Part shown: positions 40,983 to 56,359 of the stretch, one piece after another
Layout: each line of letters begins with the position of its first letter
How positions within the stretch are numbered: the stretch's first letter is position 1
Assembly: GCA_025989215.1 (NCBI GenBank)
Contig: JAPDNP010000008.1
Location: forward strand, 62,001 to 126,000
Source of the DNA: Neisseriaceae bacterium JH1-16
GTDB lineage: Bacteria > Pseudomonadota > Gammaproteobacteria > Burkholderiales > Chromobacteriaceae
DNA length: 64,000 nucleotides
Direction: 5' to 3'
The notes under the pieces: generated by a model
Databases searched by the model: none
Seen by the model: only the letters and a program-made list of their open reading frames with translations
What the model was told of the DNA's origin: nothing
Made by a program: the position numbers and the translations under genes

Positions 40983-43079
40983 TTACTTCTTGGAGTTCAT
41001 CACTGCGTCAGCAACGTGCTTCGGCGCTTCGGAGTAGTGCTTGAACTCCATGGAGTACGTAGCACGACCCTGGGTAGCCGAACGCAGGTCGGTGGAGTAG
41101 CCGAACATTTCAGCCAGCGGAACCTCGGCCTTGATGACCTTGCCGCCCAGACCGTCGTCGTCCATACCCTGAACCATACCGCGGCGACGGTTCAGGTCAC
41201 CCATCACGTCACCCATGTACTCTTCCGGTGTTTCCACTTCCACGGCCATCATCGGCTCGAGGATGCACGGACCGGCACGACGCATCGCTTCTTTGAAGGC
41301 CATCGAACCGGCCAATTCAAACGCGATCTGCGACGAGTCAACATCGTGGTAGGAACCGAAGGTCAGACGCACGGTCACGTCCACCACCGGGAAGCCTGCC
41401 AGGATACCGTTGCTCAGGGTGTTCTGGATGCCCTTGTCGACCGACGGGATGAATTCGCGCGGAATCACACCGCCCTTGATCTCGTCGATGAACTTGTAGC
41501 CATTGCCTTCGCCGGACGGCTCCAGGGTGATCACAGCGTGGCCGTACTGACCCTTACCACCGGACTGCTTGACGTGCTTGCCGTCAACGTCGGTCACGGT
41601 CTTGGTGATGGTCTCGCGGTAAGCCACTTGCGGGGCACCCACGTTCGCTTCCACGCCGAATTCACGCTTCATGCGGTCAACCAGAATTTCCAGGTGCAGT
41701 TCGCCCATACCGGAAATGATGGTCTGGCCGGATTCTTCGTCGGTACGCACGCGGAACGACGGGTCTTCCTTGGCCAAGCGGTTCAGGGCAACGCCCATCT
41801 TCTCTTGGTCGGCCTTGGTCTTCGGCTCAACGGCAACGTGAATCACCGGATCCGGGAACTCCATGCGCTCCAGGATGATCGGCGAATCGGAGGAACACAG
41901 GGTTTCGCCGGTGGTCACTTCCTTCAGGCCGATGGCGGCGGCGATGTCGCCGGCACGCACTTCTTCCAGCTCGATACGGTCGTTCGCCATCATCTGAACG
42001 ATACGGCCGATACGCTCGCGCTTGCCCTTCACCGAGTTCATCACGGTGTCGCCCGACTTCACCACGCCAGAGTAGACGCGGAAGAAGGTCAGCTGACCAA
42101 CATACGGGTCGTTCATCAGCTTGAACGCTAGAGCCGAGAACGGCTCGTCGTCCGAAGCGTGACGCTCGGCCGGTTGGCCGTCGACTTCACCAGCGATAGC
42201 CGGTACGTCGATCGGCGACGGCAGCAGTTCAACCACGGCGTCCAGCATGCGCTGTACACCCTTGTTCTTGAACGCGGAGCCGCACAGCATCGGCTGAATT
42301 TCGCAACGCAGGGTACGGGTACGCAGGCCGTCGACGATTTCTTCCTCGGTCAGCGTTTCGCCGCCCAAGTACTTGTCCATCATTTCGTCGCTGACTTCGG
42401 CAGCGGCTTCGACCATCTTCTCGCGCCATTCTTCGGCTACGGAAACCAGGTCGGCCGGGATCTCGCCGTACTCGAACTTCATGCCCTGGGACGCTTCGTC
42501 CCAGATGATGGCCTTCATCTTCAGCAGGTCGACAACACCGGTGAAGCCGTCTTCGGCGCCGATAGGCACAACGATAGGCACCGGGTTGCCGCGCAGGCGG
42601 GTCTTCACCTGTTCAACCGCACGGAAGAAGTTGGCGCCTTGACGGTCCATCTTGTTCACGAAGGCGATACGCGGCACTTTGTACTTGTTCGCCTGACGCC
42701 ATACGGTCTCGGATTGCGGCTGAACGCCACCAACCGCGCAGTACACCATCACCGCGCCGTCCAGGACACGCATGGAACGCTCTACCTCAATGGTAAAGTC
42801 CACGTGACCCGGGGTGTCGATGATGTTGAAGCGGTGTTCCGGGAACTGCAGGGCCATACCCTTCCAGAACGTGGTGGTGGCAGCAGAGGTGATGGTAATA
42901 CCACGCTCCTGCTCCTGTTCCATCCAGTCCATAGTGGCGGCGCCATCATGCACTTCACCGATCTTATGGTTTACACCGGTGTAGAACAGAATACGCTCGG
43001 TCGTGGTGGTCTTACCGGCGTCGATGTGAGCGCTGATACCGATGTTACGGTAGCGCTCGATAGGAGTTTTCCTAGCCAC
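40983..43079 (-). CDS. fusA: Elongation factor G
   Basis: 698-residue translocase GTPase. G1 is [14 protein letters not shown]3 is DTPGHVDFT and G4 is NKMDRQGAN; domains II-V follow, with the domain IV tip region [18 protein letters not shown]. It lies 27 bases after rpsG. Confidence 0.98.
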   Translation of the reverse strand: MARKTPIERYRNIGISAHIDAGKTTTTERILFYTGVNHKIGEVHDGAATMDWMEQEQERGITITSAATTTFWKGMALQFPEHRFNIIDTPGHVDFTIEVERSMRVLDGAVMVYCAVGGVQPQSETVWRQANKYKVPRIAFVNKMDRQGANFFRAVEQVKTRLRGNPVPIVVPIGAEDGFTGVVDLLKMKAIIWDEASQGMKFEYGEIPADLVSVAEEWREKMVEAAAEVSDEMMDKYLGGETLTEEEIVDGLRTRTLRCEIQPMLCGSAFKNKGVQRMLDAVVELLPSPIDVPAIAGEVDGQPAERHASDDEPFSALAFKLMNDPYVGQLTFFRVYSGVVKSGDTVMNSVKGKRERIGRIVQMMANDRIELEEVRAGDIAAAIGLKEVTTGETLCSSDSPIILERMEFPDPVIHVAVEPKTKADQEKMGVALNRLAKEDPSFRVRTDEESGQTIISGMGELHLEILVDRMKREFGVEANVGAPQVAYRETITKTVTDVDGKHVKQSGGKGQYGHAVITLEPSGEGNGYKFIDEIKGGVIPREFIPSVDKGIQNTLSNGILAGFPVVDVTVRLTFGSYHDVDSSQIAFELAGSMAFKEAMRRAGPCILEPMMAVEVETPEEYMGDVMGDLNRRRGMVQGMDDDGLGGKVIKAEVPLAEMFGYSTDLRSATQGRATYSMEFKHYSEAPKHVADAVMNSKK

Positions 43080-43106
43080 AGCGGTTGCCTTATCTTTAGA
43101 GAAAAA

Positions 43107-43577
43107 TTAGAAGCGGAAGTGCGAGAACGCCTTGTTGGCTTCAGCCATACGGTGAACTTCTTCACGCTTCTTCATAGCACCGCCGCGACCTTCGGACGCG
43201 TCGATCAGCTCGCCGGCGAGACGCAGATCCATGGACTTCTCGCCACGCTTACGCGCAGCGTCACGCAGCCAACGCATCGCCAGGGCCAGACGACGCGACG
43301 GGCGTACCTCAACAGGAACTTGGTAGTTGGCGCCGCCGACACGGCGGCTCTTTACTTCGACAACCGGCTTGGCGTTGGAGATCGCGATGTTGAACACCTC
43401 GATAGCATCCTTGCCGGTTTTCTTGGCGATCTGGTCCAGCGCGCCGTAGATGATGCGCTCGGCTACCGACTTCTTGCCGTCGATCATGACAACGTTCATG
43501 AACTTCGACAGGTCTTGGCTACCGAACTTCGGATCCGGCAATACATCGCGCTTCGGGACTTCTCTGCGTCTCGGCAT
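43107..43577 (-). CDS. rpsG: 30S ribosomal protein S7
   Basis: 156 residues, [20 protein letters not shown]; head-assembly protein and the str-operon repressor in E. coli. It lies 100 bases after rpsL. Confidence 0.97.
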   Translation of the reverse strand: MPRRREVPKRDVLPDPKFGSQDLSKFMNVVMIDGKKSVAERIIYGALDQIAKKTGKDAIEVFNIAISNAKPVVEVKSRRVGGANYQVPVEVRPSRRLALAMRWLRDAARKRGEKSMDLRLAGELIDASEGRGGAMKKREEVHRMAEANKAFSHFRF

Positions 43578-43677
43578 GGTAATTCCTTAAATTTATTCAG
43601 TTGAGCAGTGGGCTCATGACCACCCAATCAAGCGGTCACTTACTCGACAGCCGGCGGCTGCCGTTAGATGCCGAAGC

Positions 43678-44049
43678 TTACTTCGGACGCTTAGCGCCGT
43701 ACTTCGAACGGGACTGCTTACGATCTTTCACGCCAGCAGTATCCAGCGAACCACGGACGGTGTGGTAACGCACACCCGGCAAGTCTTTTACACGACCGCC
43801 GCGGATCAGCACTACCGAGTGTTCCTGCAGGTTGTGGCCTTCACCGCCGATGTACGAAATCACTTCGAAACCGTTGGTCAGACGCACTTTGCACACTTTA
43901 CGAAGCGCCGAGTTCGGCTTCTTCGGAGTGGTGGTGTACACACGGGTGCACACGCCGCGTTTCTGCGGGCAGCCTTCTAGCGCCGGGACGTTGGTCTTGA
44001 TCTTGACCGCAGCACGACCCTTGCGCACGAGTTGGTTAATGGTTGGCAT
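43678..44049 (-). CDS. rpsL: 30S ribosomal protein S12
   Basis: 123 residues, [20 protein letters not shown]. The streptomycin-target lysines are wild type ([11 protein letters not shown] and [13 protein letters not shown]). First gene of the str operon, with its own promoter upstream. Confidence 0.97.
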   Translation of the reverse strand: MPTINQLVRKGRAAVKIKTNVPALEGCPQKRGVCTRVYTTTPKKPNSALRKVCKVRLTNGFEVISYIGGEGHNLQEHSVVLIRGGRVKDLPGVRYHTVRGSLDTAGVKDRKQSRSKYGAKRPK

Positions 44050-44075
44050 TACTTCAGTTCCTAGTTGAGGTAAAA

Positions 44076-44098
44076 CTTGGCGGCACTATACCGCCAAG
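44076..44098 (-). promoter_or_regulatory. Leader hairpin of rpsL
   Basis: Perfect 8-bp inverted repeat CTTGGCGG-CACTATA-CCGCCAAG between promoter and start codon. Role unknown. Confidence 0.5.
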
Positions 44099-44104
44099 CA
44101 GCGG

Positions 44105-44134
44105 ATTATATTTTAATCAGTCAAGCAGCGTCAA
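44105..44134 (-). promoter_or_regulatory. Candidate str-operon promoter
   Basis: Minus strand TTGACG and a perfect TATAAT with 18-base spacing, 55 bases upstream of rpsL and just after the rpoC terminator. Confidence 0.75.
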
Positions 44135-44136
44135 TG

Positions 44137-44161
44137 AGAAAAACGCTACCCCTTCAGCGTT
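44137..44161 (-). terminator. Terminator after rpoC
   Basis: Minus strand AACGCT-GAAGGGGT-AGCGTT continuing TTTCTC. A second, UUCG-capped stem CAGCCCGG/CCGGGCTG at 44189-44208 lies between it and the rpoC stop. Confidence 0.7.
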
Positions 44162-44218
44162 AACCGTTGAATTGGCAGCGTTTTTTGACAGCCCGGCGAA
44201 CCGGGCTGGATGTGAGGC

Positions 44219-47200
44219 TTACTCGTTGGTTTCGACAGGCTCGACCGACGGCTCCATCTCGAGGGGCTCGAGGCCACCTTCACCGCCCTGACGGCGACGG
44301 TTGCGATGGTAAGCGAGACCGGTACCGGCCGGAATCAGACGACCGACGATCACGTTTTCCTTCAGGCCGCGCAGGTCGTCCTTCTTGCCCATGATCGCGG
44401 CTTCGGTCAGCACGCGGGTAGTTTCCTGGAACGATGCGGCCGAGATGAACGAATCGGTCGACAGCGATGCCTTGGTAATACCCAGCAGCACGTTTTCGTA
44501 CTGCGCCGGCTCCTTGCCTTCGGCCAACATGCGGTCGTTGGCGGCCAGTACTTCGGCGCGCTCCACCTGTTCGCCCTGGATGAAGTCGGTGTTGCCCGAG
44601 TCGGCGATGTTCACGCGACGCAGCATCTGGCGAATGATCACCTCGATGTGCTTGTCGTTGATCTTCACACCCTGCAAGCGGTAAACCTCTTGCACTTCCT
44701 GGACGATGTAGCGCGACAGTGCCTCGATACCCTGCAGACGTAGGATATCGTGTGGATCGACCGCGCCGTCGACGATGATTTCGCCGCGGTTCACCACCTG
44801 ACCGTCGTGCACCAGCACGTGCTTGTCTTTCGGGATCAGGCTTTCGATCGCGTTGCCGTCCAGATCGGTGATGATCAGACGCTGCTTGCCCTTGGTGTCC
44901 TTACCGAACGAGACGGTACCGGTGACTTCGGCCAACATGCCGGCGTCTTTCGGCGCACGCGCTTCGAACAGTTCGGCCACACGCGGCAGACCACCGGTAA
45001 TGTCGCGAGTCTTGGTCGTTTCCTGCGGGATACGGGCCAGTACTTCGCCCTTGCCCACTTCCTGACCATCGCGCACGGTGATGATCGCGCCCACCTGGAA
45101 GGTGATCGACACGGTGGTGTCGGTAGCGCCGCTGTTGCGCACTTCGTTGCCGCTCTCGTCGAGCAGCTTCACCAGCGGACGCAGCAGCTTGCTCTGCGAA
45201 CCGGCGCGGCGCTTCGGATCGATCACGACCAGGGTCGACAGACCGGTTACATCGTCGGTCTGCTTGGCAACGGTGTTGCCTTCCTCGACGTTCTCGAACT
45301 TCACGCGACCAGCGTACTCGGTGATGATCGGACGGGTGTGCGGGTCCCAAGTCGCCAGCACGGCACCAGCCTTGATCACCAGACCGTCGGTCACCATCAG
45401 CGTCGCGCCGTACGGCACTTTGTGACGCTCGCGCTCGCGGCCGATGTCGTCGTGGATCACCACTTCGCCCGAACGAGTAATCACGATCAACTCGCCCTTG
45501 CTGTTGGTGACGTAACGCATCTGGCTGGAGAAGCGCACGGTACCGTTCGACTTACCTTCAACCTGGCTGGCCGCAGCGGAACGCGACGCGGCACCACCGA
45601 TGTGGAAGGTACGCATGGTCAGCTGGGTACCCGGCTCACCGATCGACTGGGCGGCGATCACGCCGACCGCTTCGCCGGCGTTGACCGACTTACCACGAGC
45701 CAGATCGCGACCGTAGCACTTCGCGCACAGACCATAGCGGGTGTCGCAAGTGATGGCGGTACGCACCTTCACTTCGTCGACGCCCGAGCCGTCGATCTGG
45801 TCGACCAGCGCTTCGTCGAGCAGGGTGCCGGCTTCCACCACGGTTTCGCCGGTGGACGGATCCACCACGTCGACCGCGGTCACGCGGCCGAGGATACGGT
45901 CGCGCAGCGCTTCGATCACGTCACCGCCCTGCACCACCGCCTTCATCACGAAGCCGTTGGTGGTGCCGCAATCGTCCTGGATCACTACCAAGTCTTGCGT
46001 CACGTCGACCAGACGACGGGTCAGGTAACCCGAGTTCGCGGTCTTCAACGCGGTATCCGCCAGACCCTTACGGGCACCGTGGGTCGAGATGAAGTACTGC
46101 AGTACGGTCAGACCTTCGCGGAAGTTCGCGGTAATCGGCGTCTCGATAATCGAGCCGTCCGGCTTGGCCATCAGGCCCCGCATACCGGCCAGCTGCTTGA
46201 TCTGTGCCGCGGAACCCCGCGCGCCGGAGTCGGCCATCATGTAAATCGAGTTGAACGACTCCTGGTCGACTTCGTTGCCGTCGCGATCGATCACGCGCTG
46301 CTTGGACAGGTCGTCCATCATCGCCTTGGCGATCTTGTCGCCGATGCGACCCCAGATATCCACAACCTTGTTGTAGCGCTCGCCCTGGGTCACTAGACCC
46401 TGGCGATACTGCTCTTCGATCTCTTTGACTTCTTTCTGCGCTTCGGCCAGCAGTTCGACCTTCTTGGCCGGGATCTGCATGTCGTCGACGCAAATCGAGA
46501 TGCCGCCACGGGTCGAGAAGGCGAAACCGGTGTACATCAGCTGGTCGGCGAAGATCACCGTGTCGCGGATGCCGCAACGGCGGAAGGAGACGTTGATCAG
46601 CTTCGAGATCTCTTTCTTCTTCAGCGCCTTGTTGATGTTCTCGAACGCCAGGCCCTTCGGCAGGATGTCCGACAGCAGCGCGCGGCCGACCGTGGTCTCG
46701 TAGCGACGGATCACCGGCTGGAACTCGCCCTGCTCGTCCTTTTCCCATTCTTTCAGGCGGACGGTGATGCGGGTGGCCAGCTCGACCTGACGGGTCTCGT
46801 AGGCGCGGTGCACTTCCTTGGTGTCGGCGAAGACCATGCCTTCACCCTTGCCGTTCACCTTGTCGCGGGTCATGTAGTACAGACCCAGCACGATATCCTG
46901 CGACGGCACGATGATCGGCTCGCCGTTGGCCGGCGACAGCACGTTGTTGGTGGCCAGCATCAGGGTGCGAGCTTCCATCTGCGCTTCGAGCGACAGCGGC
47001 ACGTGAACGGCCATCTGGTCACCGTCGAAGTCGGCGTTGAACGCCGCGCAGACCAGCGGATGCAACTGGATCGCCTTGCCTTCGATCAGGATCGGCTCGA
47101 ACGCCTGGATGCCGAGACGGTGCAGCGTCGGCGCACGGTTCAGCAGCACCGGATGCTCGCGAATCACGTCTTCCAGGATGTCCCAGACTTCCGGCACTTC

Positions 47201-48409
47201 CTGCTCGACCAGCTTCTTGGCCGCCTTGATGGTGGACGCCAGGCCCATCACTTCCAGCTTGTGGAAGATGAACGGCTTGAACAATTCGAGCGCCATCTTC
47301 TTCGGCAGACCGCACTGGTGCAGACGCAGGTACGGACCTACGGTAATCACCGAACGACCGGAGTAGTCGACGCGCTTACCCAGCAAGTTCTGACGGAAGC
47401 GACCGCCCTTACCCTTGATCATGTCGGCCAGCGACTTGAGCGGACGCTTGTTGGCGCCGGTCATGGCCTTGCCGCGACGACCGTTGTCCAGCAGCGAATC
47501 CACCGACTCCTGCAGCATGCGCTTCTCGTTGCGCACGATGATGTCCGGCGCACGCAGCTCCAAGAGACGCTTCAGGCGGTTGTTACGGTTGATCACGCGA
47601 CGGTACAGGTCGTTCAGGTCGGAGGTCGCGAAACGACCGCCGTCCAGCGGCACCAACGGGCGCAGTTCCGGCGGCAGCACCGGCAGCACTTCCATGATCA
47701 TCCAGTCCGGCTTCATGCCGGAACGCTGGAACGCCTCGAGCACTTTCAGGCGCTTGGCGATCTTCTTGATCTTGGTATCGGAGCCGGTCGACTCGAGGTC
47801 ACGACGCAGCTGCTCGATTTCCGAGGTCAGGTCCAGCTTGCGCAGCAGGTCGCGCACCGCTTCGGCGCCCATCAGCGCGGTGAATTCTTCACCGTGCTCG
47901 TCGGTCAGGTCGAGGTAGTCCTCTTCCGACAGCAGCTGGCCGCGCTGCAGGCTGGTCATGCCCGGCTCGGTCACGACAAACGCTTCGAAGTACAGCACGC
48001 GTTCGATGTCGCGCAGCGTCATGTCGAGCACCATGCCCAGACGCGACGGCAGCGACTTCAGGAACCAGATGTGCGCCACCGGCGAAGCCAGTTCGATGTG
48101 GCCCATGCGCTCGCGGCGCACTTTCGACAGCGTCACTTCGACGCCGCACTTCTCGCAGATCACGCCGCGGTGCTTCAGGCGCTTGTACTTGCCGCACAGG
48201 CACTCGTAGTCCTTGACCGGGCCGAAGATGCGCGCGCAGAACAGACCGTCGCGTTCCGGCTTGAAGGTGCGGTAGTTGATGGTTTCCGGCTTTTTGACTT
48301 CACCGAAGGACCAGGAGCGGATCGTCTCGGGCGAGGCGATGCCGATCTTGATCGCGTCGAATTCTTCTTCTTGCGTAACTTGCTTAAAGAGATCGAGCAA
48401 AGCTTTCAT
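44219..48409 (-). CDS. rpoC: RNA polymerase subunit beta-prime
   Basis: 1396 residues. The N-terminal zinc-binding Cys cluster is [12 protein letters not shown] and ICEKCGVE; the catalytic Mg loop is [12 protein letters not shown]; the second zinc site is [15 protein letters not shown]; the bridge helix and trigger loop regions are intact. It lies 82 bases after rpoB. It contains two CTTCGGCCAACAT motif copies (44519, 44927). Confidence 0.98.
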   Translation of the reverse strand: MKALLDLFKQVTQEEEFDAIKIGIASPETIRSWSFGEVKKPETINYRTFKPERDGLFCARIFGPVKDYECLCGKYKRLKHRGVICEKCGVEVTLSKVRRERMGHIELASPVAHIWFLKSLPSRLGMVLDMTLRDIERVLYFEAFVVTEPGMTSLQRGQLLSEEDYLDLTDEHGEEFTALMGAEAVRDLLRKLDLTSEIEQLRRDLESTGSDTKIKKIAKRLKVLEAFQRSGMKPDWMIMEVLPVLPPELRPLVPLDGGRFATSDLNDLYRRVINRNNRLKRLLELRAPDIIVRNEKRMLQESVDSLLDNGRRGKAMTGANKRPLKSLADMIKGKGGRFRQNLLGKRVDYSGRSVITVGPYLRLHQCGLPKKMALELFKPFIFHKLEVMGLASTIKAAKKLVEQEVPEVWDILEDVIREHPVLLNRAPTLHRLGIQAFEPILIEGKAIQLHPLVCAAFNADFDGDQMAVHVPLSLEAQMEARTLMLATNNVLSPANGEPIIVPSQDIVLGLYYMTRDKVNGKGEGMVFADTKEVHRAYETRQVELATRITVRLKEWEKDEQGEFQPVIRRYETTVGRALLSDILPKGLAFENINKALKKKEISKLINVSFRRCGIRDTVIFADQLMYTGFAFSTRGGISICVDDMQIPAKKVELLAEAQKEVKEIEEQYRQGLVTQGERYNKVVDIWGRIGDKIAKAMMDDLSKQRVIDRDGNEVDQESFNSIYMMADSGARGSAAQIKQLAGMRGLMAKPDGSIIETPITANFREGLTVLQYFISTHGARKGLADTALKTANSGYLTRRLVDVTQDLVVIQDDCGTTNGFVMKAVVQGGDVIEALRDRILGRVTAVDVVDPSTGETVVEAGTLLDEALVDQIDGSGVDEVKVRTAITCDTRYGLCAKCYGRDLARGKSVNAGEAVGVIAAQSIGEPGTQLTMRTFHIGGAASRSAAASQVEGKSNGTVRFSSQMRYVTNSKGELIVITRSGEVVIHDDIGRERERHKVPYGATLMVTDGLVIKAGAVLATWDPHTRPIITEYAGRVKFENVEEGNTVAKQTDDVTGLSTLVVIDPKRRAGSQSKLLRPLVKLLDESGNEVRNSGATDTTVSITFQVGAIITVRDGQEVGKGEVLARIPQETTKTRDITGGLPRVAELFEARAPKDAGMLAEVTGTVSFGKDTKGKQRLIITDLDGNAIESLIPKDKHVLVHDGQVVNRGEIIVDGAVDPHDILRLQGIEALSRYIVQEVQEVYRLQGVKINDKHIEVIIRQMLRRVNIADSGNTDFIQGEQVERAEVLAANDRMLAEGKEPAQYENVLLGITKASLSTDSFISAASFQETTRVLTEAAIMGKKDDLRGLKENVIVGRLIPAGTGLAYHRNRRRQGGEGGLEPLEMEPSVEPVETNE

Positions 48410-48444
48410 TTTTACTCCCGTGAGGGTGAGGATCAGGCGCGCCG

Positions 48445-48473
48445 GTCGGCCTTTCGGCCAACCTTGCGCGCCT
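48445..48473. repeat. Imperfect stem with TTGGCCGAA motif between rpoB and rpoC
   Basis: GGTCGGCC-TTTC-GGCCAACC forms a stem with one G.T mismatch. The right side is a full AGGTTGGCCGAA copy (minus strand), so this resembles a degenerate version of the paired motif. Confidence 0.6.
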
Positions 48474-48491
48474 CACGGCCTCACGCAGTGA

Positions 48492-52667
<4,176 letters not shown>

Positions 52668-52769
52668 AGAGTCTCCATCGAGGTGGGGTGGCGCAAGCAA
52701 CCAAAGGTCAGCAGTCATGCGCAATTGTAATGCTGACGTTTGTCAGCTCGTCGCTAACAAGCGCAACAA

Positions 52770-52793
52770 GGCTGGCGGATTTCTCCGCCAGCC
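52770..52793 (-). terminator. Attenuator-like hairpin between rplL and rpoB
   Basis: Minus strand GGCTGGCGGA-GAAA-TCCGCCAGCC then TTGTTG. A 10-bp GAAA-capped stem with a short T-rich tail, in the place where E. coli has its rplL-rpoB attenuator. Confidence 0.75.
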
Positions 52794-52818
52794 CTAACGC
52801 ACTTCCTTTAAAGGAAGC

Positions 52819-53190
52819 TTACTTCACTTCTGCTTTCGCGCCAGCTTCGATCAGCTGCTTCACGATGTCTTCGGCTTCAGCCTTCGAAGCGCCTTCCTTC
52901 ACGGCCTTCGGAGCGCCGTCAACCAGATCTTTGGCTTCTTTCAGACCCAGACCGGTCAGTGCACGAACAACCTTGATCACGTTTACTTTCTGGTCGCCAG
53001 CGGCGGTCAGAATCACGTCGAACTCGGTCTTCTCTTCAGCGGCAGCAGCGCCGGCGCCAGCCGGGCCAGCAACGGCAACGGCAGCAGCCGATACGCCGAA
53101 CTTCTCTTCGAACGCCTTAACCAGCTCGTTCAGTTCCATAACCGGCATAGCGGCAACGGCTTCGAGGATGTCGTCTTTGGTAATAGCCAT
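52819..53190 (-). CDS. rplL: 50S ribosomal protein L7/L12
   Basis: 123 residues: N-terminal dimer domain, Ala/Gly hinge ([19 protein letters not shown]) and C-terminal factor-binding domain ([20 protein letters not shown]). It lies 42 bases after rplJ. Confidence 0.97.
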   Translation of the reverse strand: MAITKDDILEAVAAMPVMELNELVKAFEEKFGVSAAAVAVAGPAGAGAAAAEEKTEFDVILTAAGDQKVNVIKVVRALTGLGLKEAKDLVDGAPKAVKEGASKAEAEDIVKQLIEAGAKAEVK

Positions 53191-53232
53191 TTGTAAAACT
53201 CCTGAATCGGTATTCGTTTAAAGCAAATCGGA

Positions 53233-53730
53233 TTAAGCGGCTTCGGCCTGCTTCTGCTCTGCCACAGCGGCCAGAGCGCGAGCCAGACCAGCAACCGGAG
53301 CCTGCATAACGTACAGCAGCTTGGACAGCAGCTCTTCGCGACCCGGGATGGACGCAAGCTCAGCAACCTGAGCGGCGTTCAGCACGTTACCGTCGTAAGA
53401 ACCGGCCTTGACGACAAATTTGTCGTCCTGCTTGGAGAATTGATGCAGAACTTTGGCAGCTGCCACCGGGTCAGCGGAAACACCATATACCAGCGGACCG
53501 ACCATGTGTTCGGCCAGACCGGCAAACGGGGTGCCTTCCACTGCGCGGCGAGCCAGCGTGTTCTTCAGAACACGCAGGTACACGCCCTGCTCACGCGCTT
53601 TCGCACGCAGCTGGGTCATGCTGCCCACTCCGACGCCGCGGTATTCGGCGATAACGATGGTCTGAGCGTTGGCAACTTCTGCCGCCACTTCAGCCACTAC
53701 CACCTTCTTGGCTTCGATATTGAGACTCAA
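53233..53730 (-). CDS. rplJ: 50S ribosomal protein L10
   Basis: 165 residues, [20 protein letters not shown]; anchors L7/L12 dimers through its C-terminal helix. AGGAGGT lies a few bases upstream. The leader between tRNA-Thr and rplJ would be the place for L10-mediated feedback, but I could not confirm the fold. Confidence 0.97.
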   Translation of the reverse strand: MSLNIEAKKVVVAEVAAEVANAQTIVIAEYRGVGVGSMTQLRAKAREQGVYLRVLKNTLARRAVEGTPFAGLAEHMVGPLVYGVSADPVAAAKVLHQFSKQDDKFVVKAGSYDGNVLNAAQVAELASIPGREELLSKLLYVMQAPVAGLARALAAVAEQKQAEAA

Positions 53731-53829
53731 GGTCTACCTCCTAGTCATGAACGGAACAGCTTGCGCCATCCCCCTTCAGTGCAGCGGCGACCAGTTTCAG
53801 GAGACATTACGGAATTCCGCCGTCGTAAC

Positions 53830-53904
<75 letters not shown>

Positions 53905-54006
53905 CTGATACGACAACAGATATAAAGCCTGCTGTTCGGGTTCACCATCTGCGTAGGACGCTGCGGACAGCGATTAAGCCCAAAGGCTCCTACGGTCTTT
54001 GACAAT

Positions 54007-54032
54007 CTGGCAGCAGCCGAAACTGCTGCCAG
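54007..54032 (-). terminator. Hairpin after rplA
   Basis: Perfect 10-bp stem CTGGCAGCAG-6-CTGCTGCCAG. The minus-strand tail is ATTGTC, too poor in T for a sure terminator; it may slow or partly end rplKA transcription, or act in processing. Confidence 0.5.
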
Positions 54033-54075
54033 CCCAAAGCCTTGGCGAGCCGGGCGGCCCGCCGATTACCATTAC

Positions 54076-54771
54076 TTAAGCAGCAACGGTAGTGGTATCT
54101 ACGCGCACGCCCACGCCCATGGTGCTGGACACGGCGACTTTGCGCAGGTACTGACCCTTGGCGGCGGCCGGCTTGGCCTTCACCAGGGCATCAACCAGAG
54201 CGGTCAGGTTTTCACGCAGCGCGTCGGCTTCGAACGAAGCGCGACCGATAGTAGCGTGAACGATACCTGCCTTGTCGGTACGGTATTGAACCTGACCGGC
54301 CTTGGCGTTCTTCACGGCCTCGGCAACGTTCGGGGTCACGGTACCAACCTTCGGGTTCGGCATCAGGCCGCGCGGACCGAGGATCTGACCCAGCTGACCG
54401 ACGATACGCATCGCGTCCGGCGAAGCGATCACTACGTCGAAGTTCAGGTTACCGGCTTTTACTTGCTCGGCCAGGTCTTCGAAACCGACCACTTCAGCAC
54501 CGGCAGCCTTGGCGGCTTCGGCGTTGGCGCCTTGAGCAAATACGGCAACGCGAACCGACTTACCGGTACCACGCGGCAGCACGACCGAACCACGAACAAC
54601 CTGGTCGGATTTACGCGGATCCACACCCAGGTTCACGGCGATATCGATCGACTCGTCGAACTTGGCGGTAGCAGCGCCCTTAACCAGAGCGATAGCTTCT
54701 TCAACCGCGTACAGCTTGTTGCGATCTACGCTGGATTTCAGCGCCTGCAGACGTTTGGACAGCTTAGCCAT
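54076..54771 (-). CDS. rplA: 50S ribosomal protein L1
   Basis: 231 residues, [20 protein letters not shown], with [21 protein letters not shown]1-stalk protein; in E. coli it represses rplKA translation. It lies one base after rplK. Confidence 0.97.
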   Translation of the reverse strand: MAKLSKRLQALKSSVDRNKLYAVEEAIALVKGAATAKFDESIDIAVNLGVDPRKSDQVVRGSVVLPRGTGKSVRVAVFAQGANAEAAKAAGAEVVGFEDLAEQVKAGNLNFDVVIASPDAMRIVGQLGQILGPRGLMPNPKVGTVTPNVAEAVKNAKAGQVQYRTDKAGIVHATIGRASFEADALRENLTALVDALVKAKPAAAKGQYLRKVAVSSTMGVGVRVDTTTVAA

Positions 54772-54772
54772 C

Positions 54773-55204
54773 TTACAGACCCTCCACTTCCAGACCCATC
54801 GAACGGGCCGAACCAGCGATGATGCGAACAGCCGCGTCGAGGTTAGCAGCGGTCAGATCCGGCTGCTTGGTTTTGGCGATTTCTTCCAGCTGAGCGCGAG
54901 TCACTTTACCAACTTTGTCGGTATGCGGCTTCGGGCTGCCCTTCTGGATACCAGCGGCCTTCTTCAGCAGAATGGTGGCCGGCGGGGTCTTCATCACGAA
55001 GGTGAAGGACTTGTCCGCGTAAGCGGTAATCACTACCGGAATCGGCAGACCCGGCTCAACGCCTTGGGTCGCGGCGTTGAACGCCTTGCAGAATTCCATG
55101 ATGTTCAGGCCACGCTGACCCAGTGCCGGACCGATCGGTGGCGACGGGTTGGCTTTACCAGCGGGCACTTGCAGCTTTACATAGCCGACAATTTTCTTTG
55201 CCAC
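54773..55204 (-). CDS. rplK: 50S ribosomal protein L11
   Basis: 143 residues, [20 protein letters not shown] with [20 protein letters not shown], the stringent-response and thiostrepton region. A candidate promoter lies about 65 bases upstream. Confidence 0.97.
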   Translation of the reverse strand: MAKKIVGYVKLQVPAGKANPSPPIGPALGQRGLNIMEFCKAFNAATQGVEPGLPIPVVITAYADKSFTFVMKTPPATILLKKAAGIQKGSPKPHTDKVGKVTRAQLEEIAKTKQPDLTAANLDAAVRIIAGSARSMGLEVEGL

Positions 55205-55267
55205 AATAAGGCTCCTAAGACGGGTTTAACGCGGGCAACAGCACCCGCTTCCCAATGAGAGCGCGTA

Positions 55268-55296
55268 AGTATACACGCCCCCTTTGAATTCACCAA
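55268..55296 (-). promoter_or_regulatory. Candidate rplK promoter
   Basis: Minus strand TTGGTG and TATACT, 17 bases apart, in the 100-base nusG-rplK gap. Confidence 0.6.
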
Positions 55297-55304
55297 GCTT
55301 TCGC

Positions 55305-55838
55305 TCAGAGTTTTTCGACCTGACCGAAATCCAACTCGACCGGAGTATCGCGACCGAAGATCTGCACCGACACGCGCAGCTTGTTGCGCTCGTAGTTGAC
55401 CTCGTCGACCGAACCGTTGAAATCGGTGAACGGACCCTCGGTAACGCGCACGCGCTCACCCACTTCGAACAACACCTTCGGCTTCGGCTTCTCGACACCT
55501 TCCTGCATCTGCTGCATGATCGCCTCGACTTCCTTCACGGAAATCGGCGCAGGACGGTTGGCGGTGCCGCCAACGAAACCAGTCACCTTCGGCGTACTCT
55601 TCACCAGGTGCCAGGTGTCGTCGGTCATCTCCATCTCGACCAGCACATAACCCGGGAAGAACTTGCGCTCGGTAATTGAACGGCGACCATTCTTGATGTC
55701 GACCACTTCTTCTACCGGAACCAGAATCTGACCAAACAAGTCCTGCTTCTCTTCGCGATCGATACGCTCACGAAGCGCCTTCTGCACGCTCTTTTCGAAA
55801 CCCGAGTAGGCGTGCACCACATACCAACGTTTAGCCAT
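55305..55838 (-). CDS. nusG: Transcription elongation/antitermination factor NusG
   Basis: 177 residues: NGN domain ([20 protein letters not shown]) and C-terminal KOW domain ([20 protein letters not shown]). Couples RNA polymerase to Rho or to S10 on the ribosome. It lies 3 bases after secE. Confidence 0.97.
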   Translation of the reverse strand: MAKRWYVVHAYSGFEKSVQKALRERIDREEKQDLFGQILVPVEEVVDIKNGRRSITERKFFPGYVLVEMEMTDDTWHLVKSTPKVTGFVGGTANRPAPISVKEVEAIMQQMQEGVEKPKPKVLFEVGERVRVTEGPFTDFNGSVDEVNYERNKLRVSVQIFGRDTPVELDFGQVEKL

Positions 55839-55841
55839 CAG

Positions 55842-56195
55842 TTAACCTCGACCCAGCAGCAAGTCATAGAACACCCAGGACAAGGTCGAATCGATCGACC
55901 ACATGAACAGCGACAGCACCAGCACGAACAGGAACACCAGGCCGGTCATCTGCATCGCTTCCTTGCGGGCAGGCCAGACGACCTTGCGCGCCTCGGCCAC
56001 CGAGTCCTGAGCATAACCCGCAAAGGCCTGCCCCGGCTGCGACACCCAGACCACCCCGGCAGCAGCGGCGAGACCGGCCACGAAAGCCAGTACACGCAGA
56101 ATGCCCTGCGTCTCAGGAATCAGATAGAAACCAGCAATACCAGCGACGACCAGCAGGCCGGCCAGCACCAGTTTGATTTTGTCTTGCATTTCCAT
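55842..56195 (-). CDS. secE: Preprotein translocase subunit SecE
   Basis: 117 residues with three membrane helices, like the long E. coli form; the conserved cytosolic amphipathic part and last helix include EARKVVWPARKEAMQMTGLV. Start is uncertain between the ATGs at 56195 and 56189; no strong ribosome-binding site decides it. Partner of SecY. Confidence 0.92.
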   Translation of the reverse strand: MEMQDKIKLVLAGLLVVAGIAGFYLIPETQGILRVLAFVAGLAAAAGVVWVSQPGQAFAGYAQDSVAEARKVVWPARKEAMQMTGLVFLFVLVLSLFMWSIDSTLSWVFYDLLLGRG

Positions 56196-56224
56196 GAGGG
56201 GAATATCTCTTGCGCGTATGCGAC

Positions 56225-56258
56225 AAAAGACCAACCGGCGAAATTCGCCGGTTAGTCT
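56225..56258 (-). terminator. Terminator after tRNA-Trp
   Basis: Minus strand AGAC-T-AACCGGCGAA/TTCGCCGGTT-G-GTCT then TTTG: a 10-bp core plus 4-bp outer stem. It would separate the tRNA/tuf transcript from secE, at least in part. Confidence 0.75.
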
Positions 56259-56262
56259 TATT

Positions 56263-56338
56263 TGGCAGGCCAGGAGGGTCTCGAACCCCCAACCCTCGGT
56301 TTTGGAGACCGATACTCTACCAATTGAGCTACTGGCCT
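56263..56338 (-). tRNA. tRNA-Trp(CCA)
   Basis: 76 bases with encoded CCA; anticodon loop CTCCAAA; T arm GGGGG-TTCGAGA-CCCTC. It stands between tuf and secE, the common proteobacterial position. Confidence 0.95.
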
Positions 56339-56359
56339 ATAAACCTTTTAGATCGTCGA

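Noticed and set aside
44189-44208. UUCG-capped CAGCCCGG/CCGGGCTG stem as the rpoC terminator
   Set aside because: No T-run follows it on the minus strand; the next stem at 44137-44161 has one and is the better terminator.
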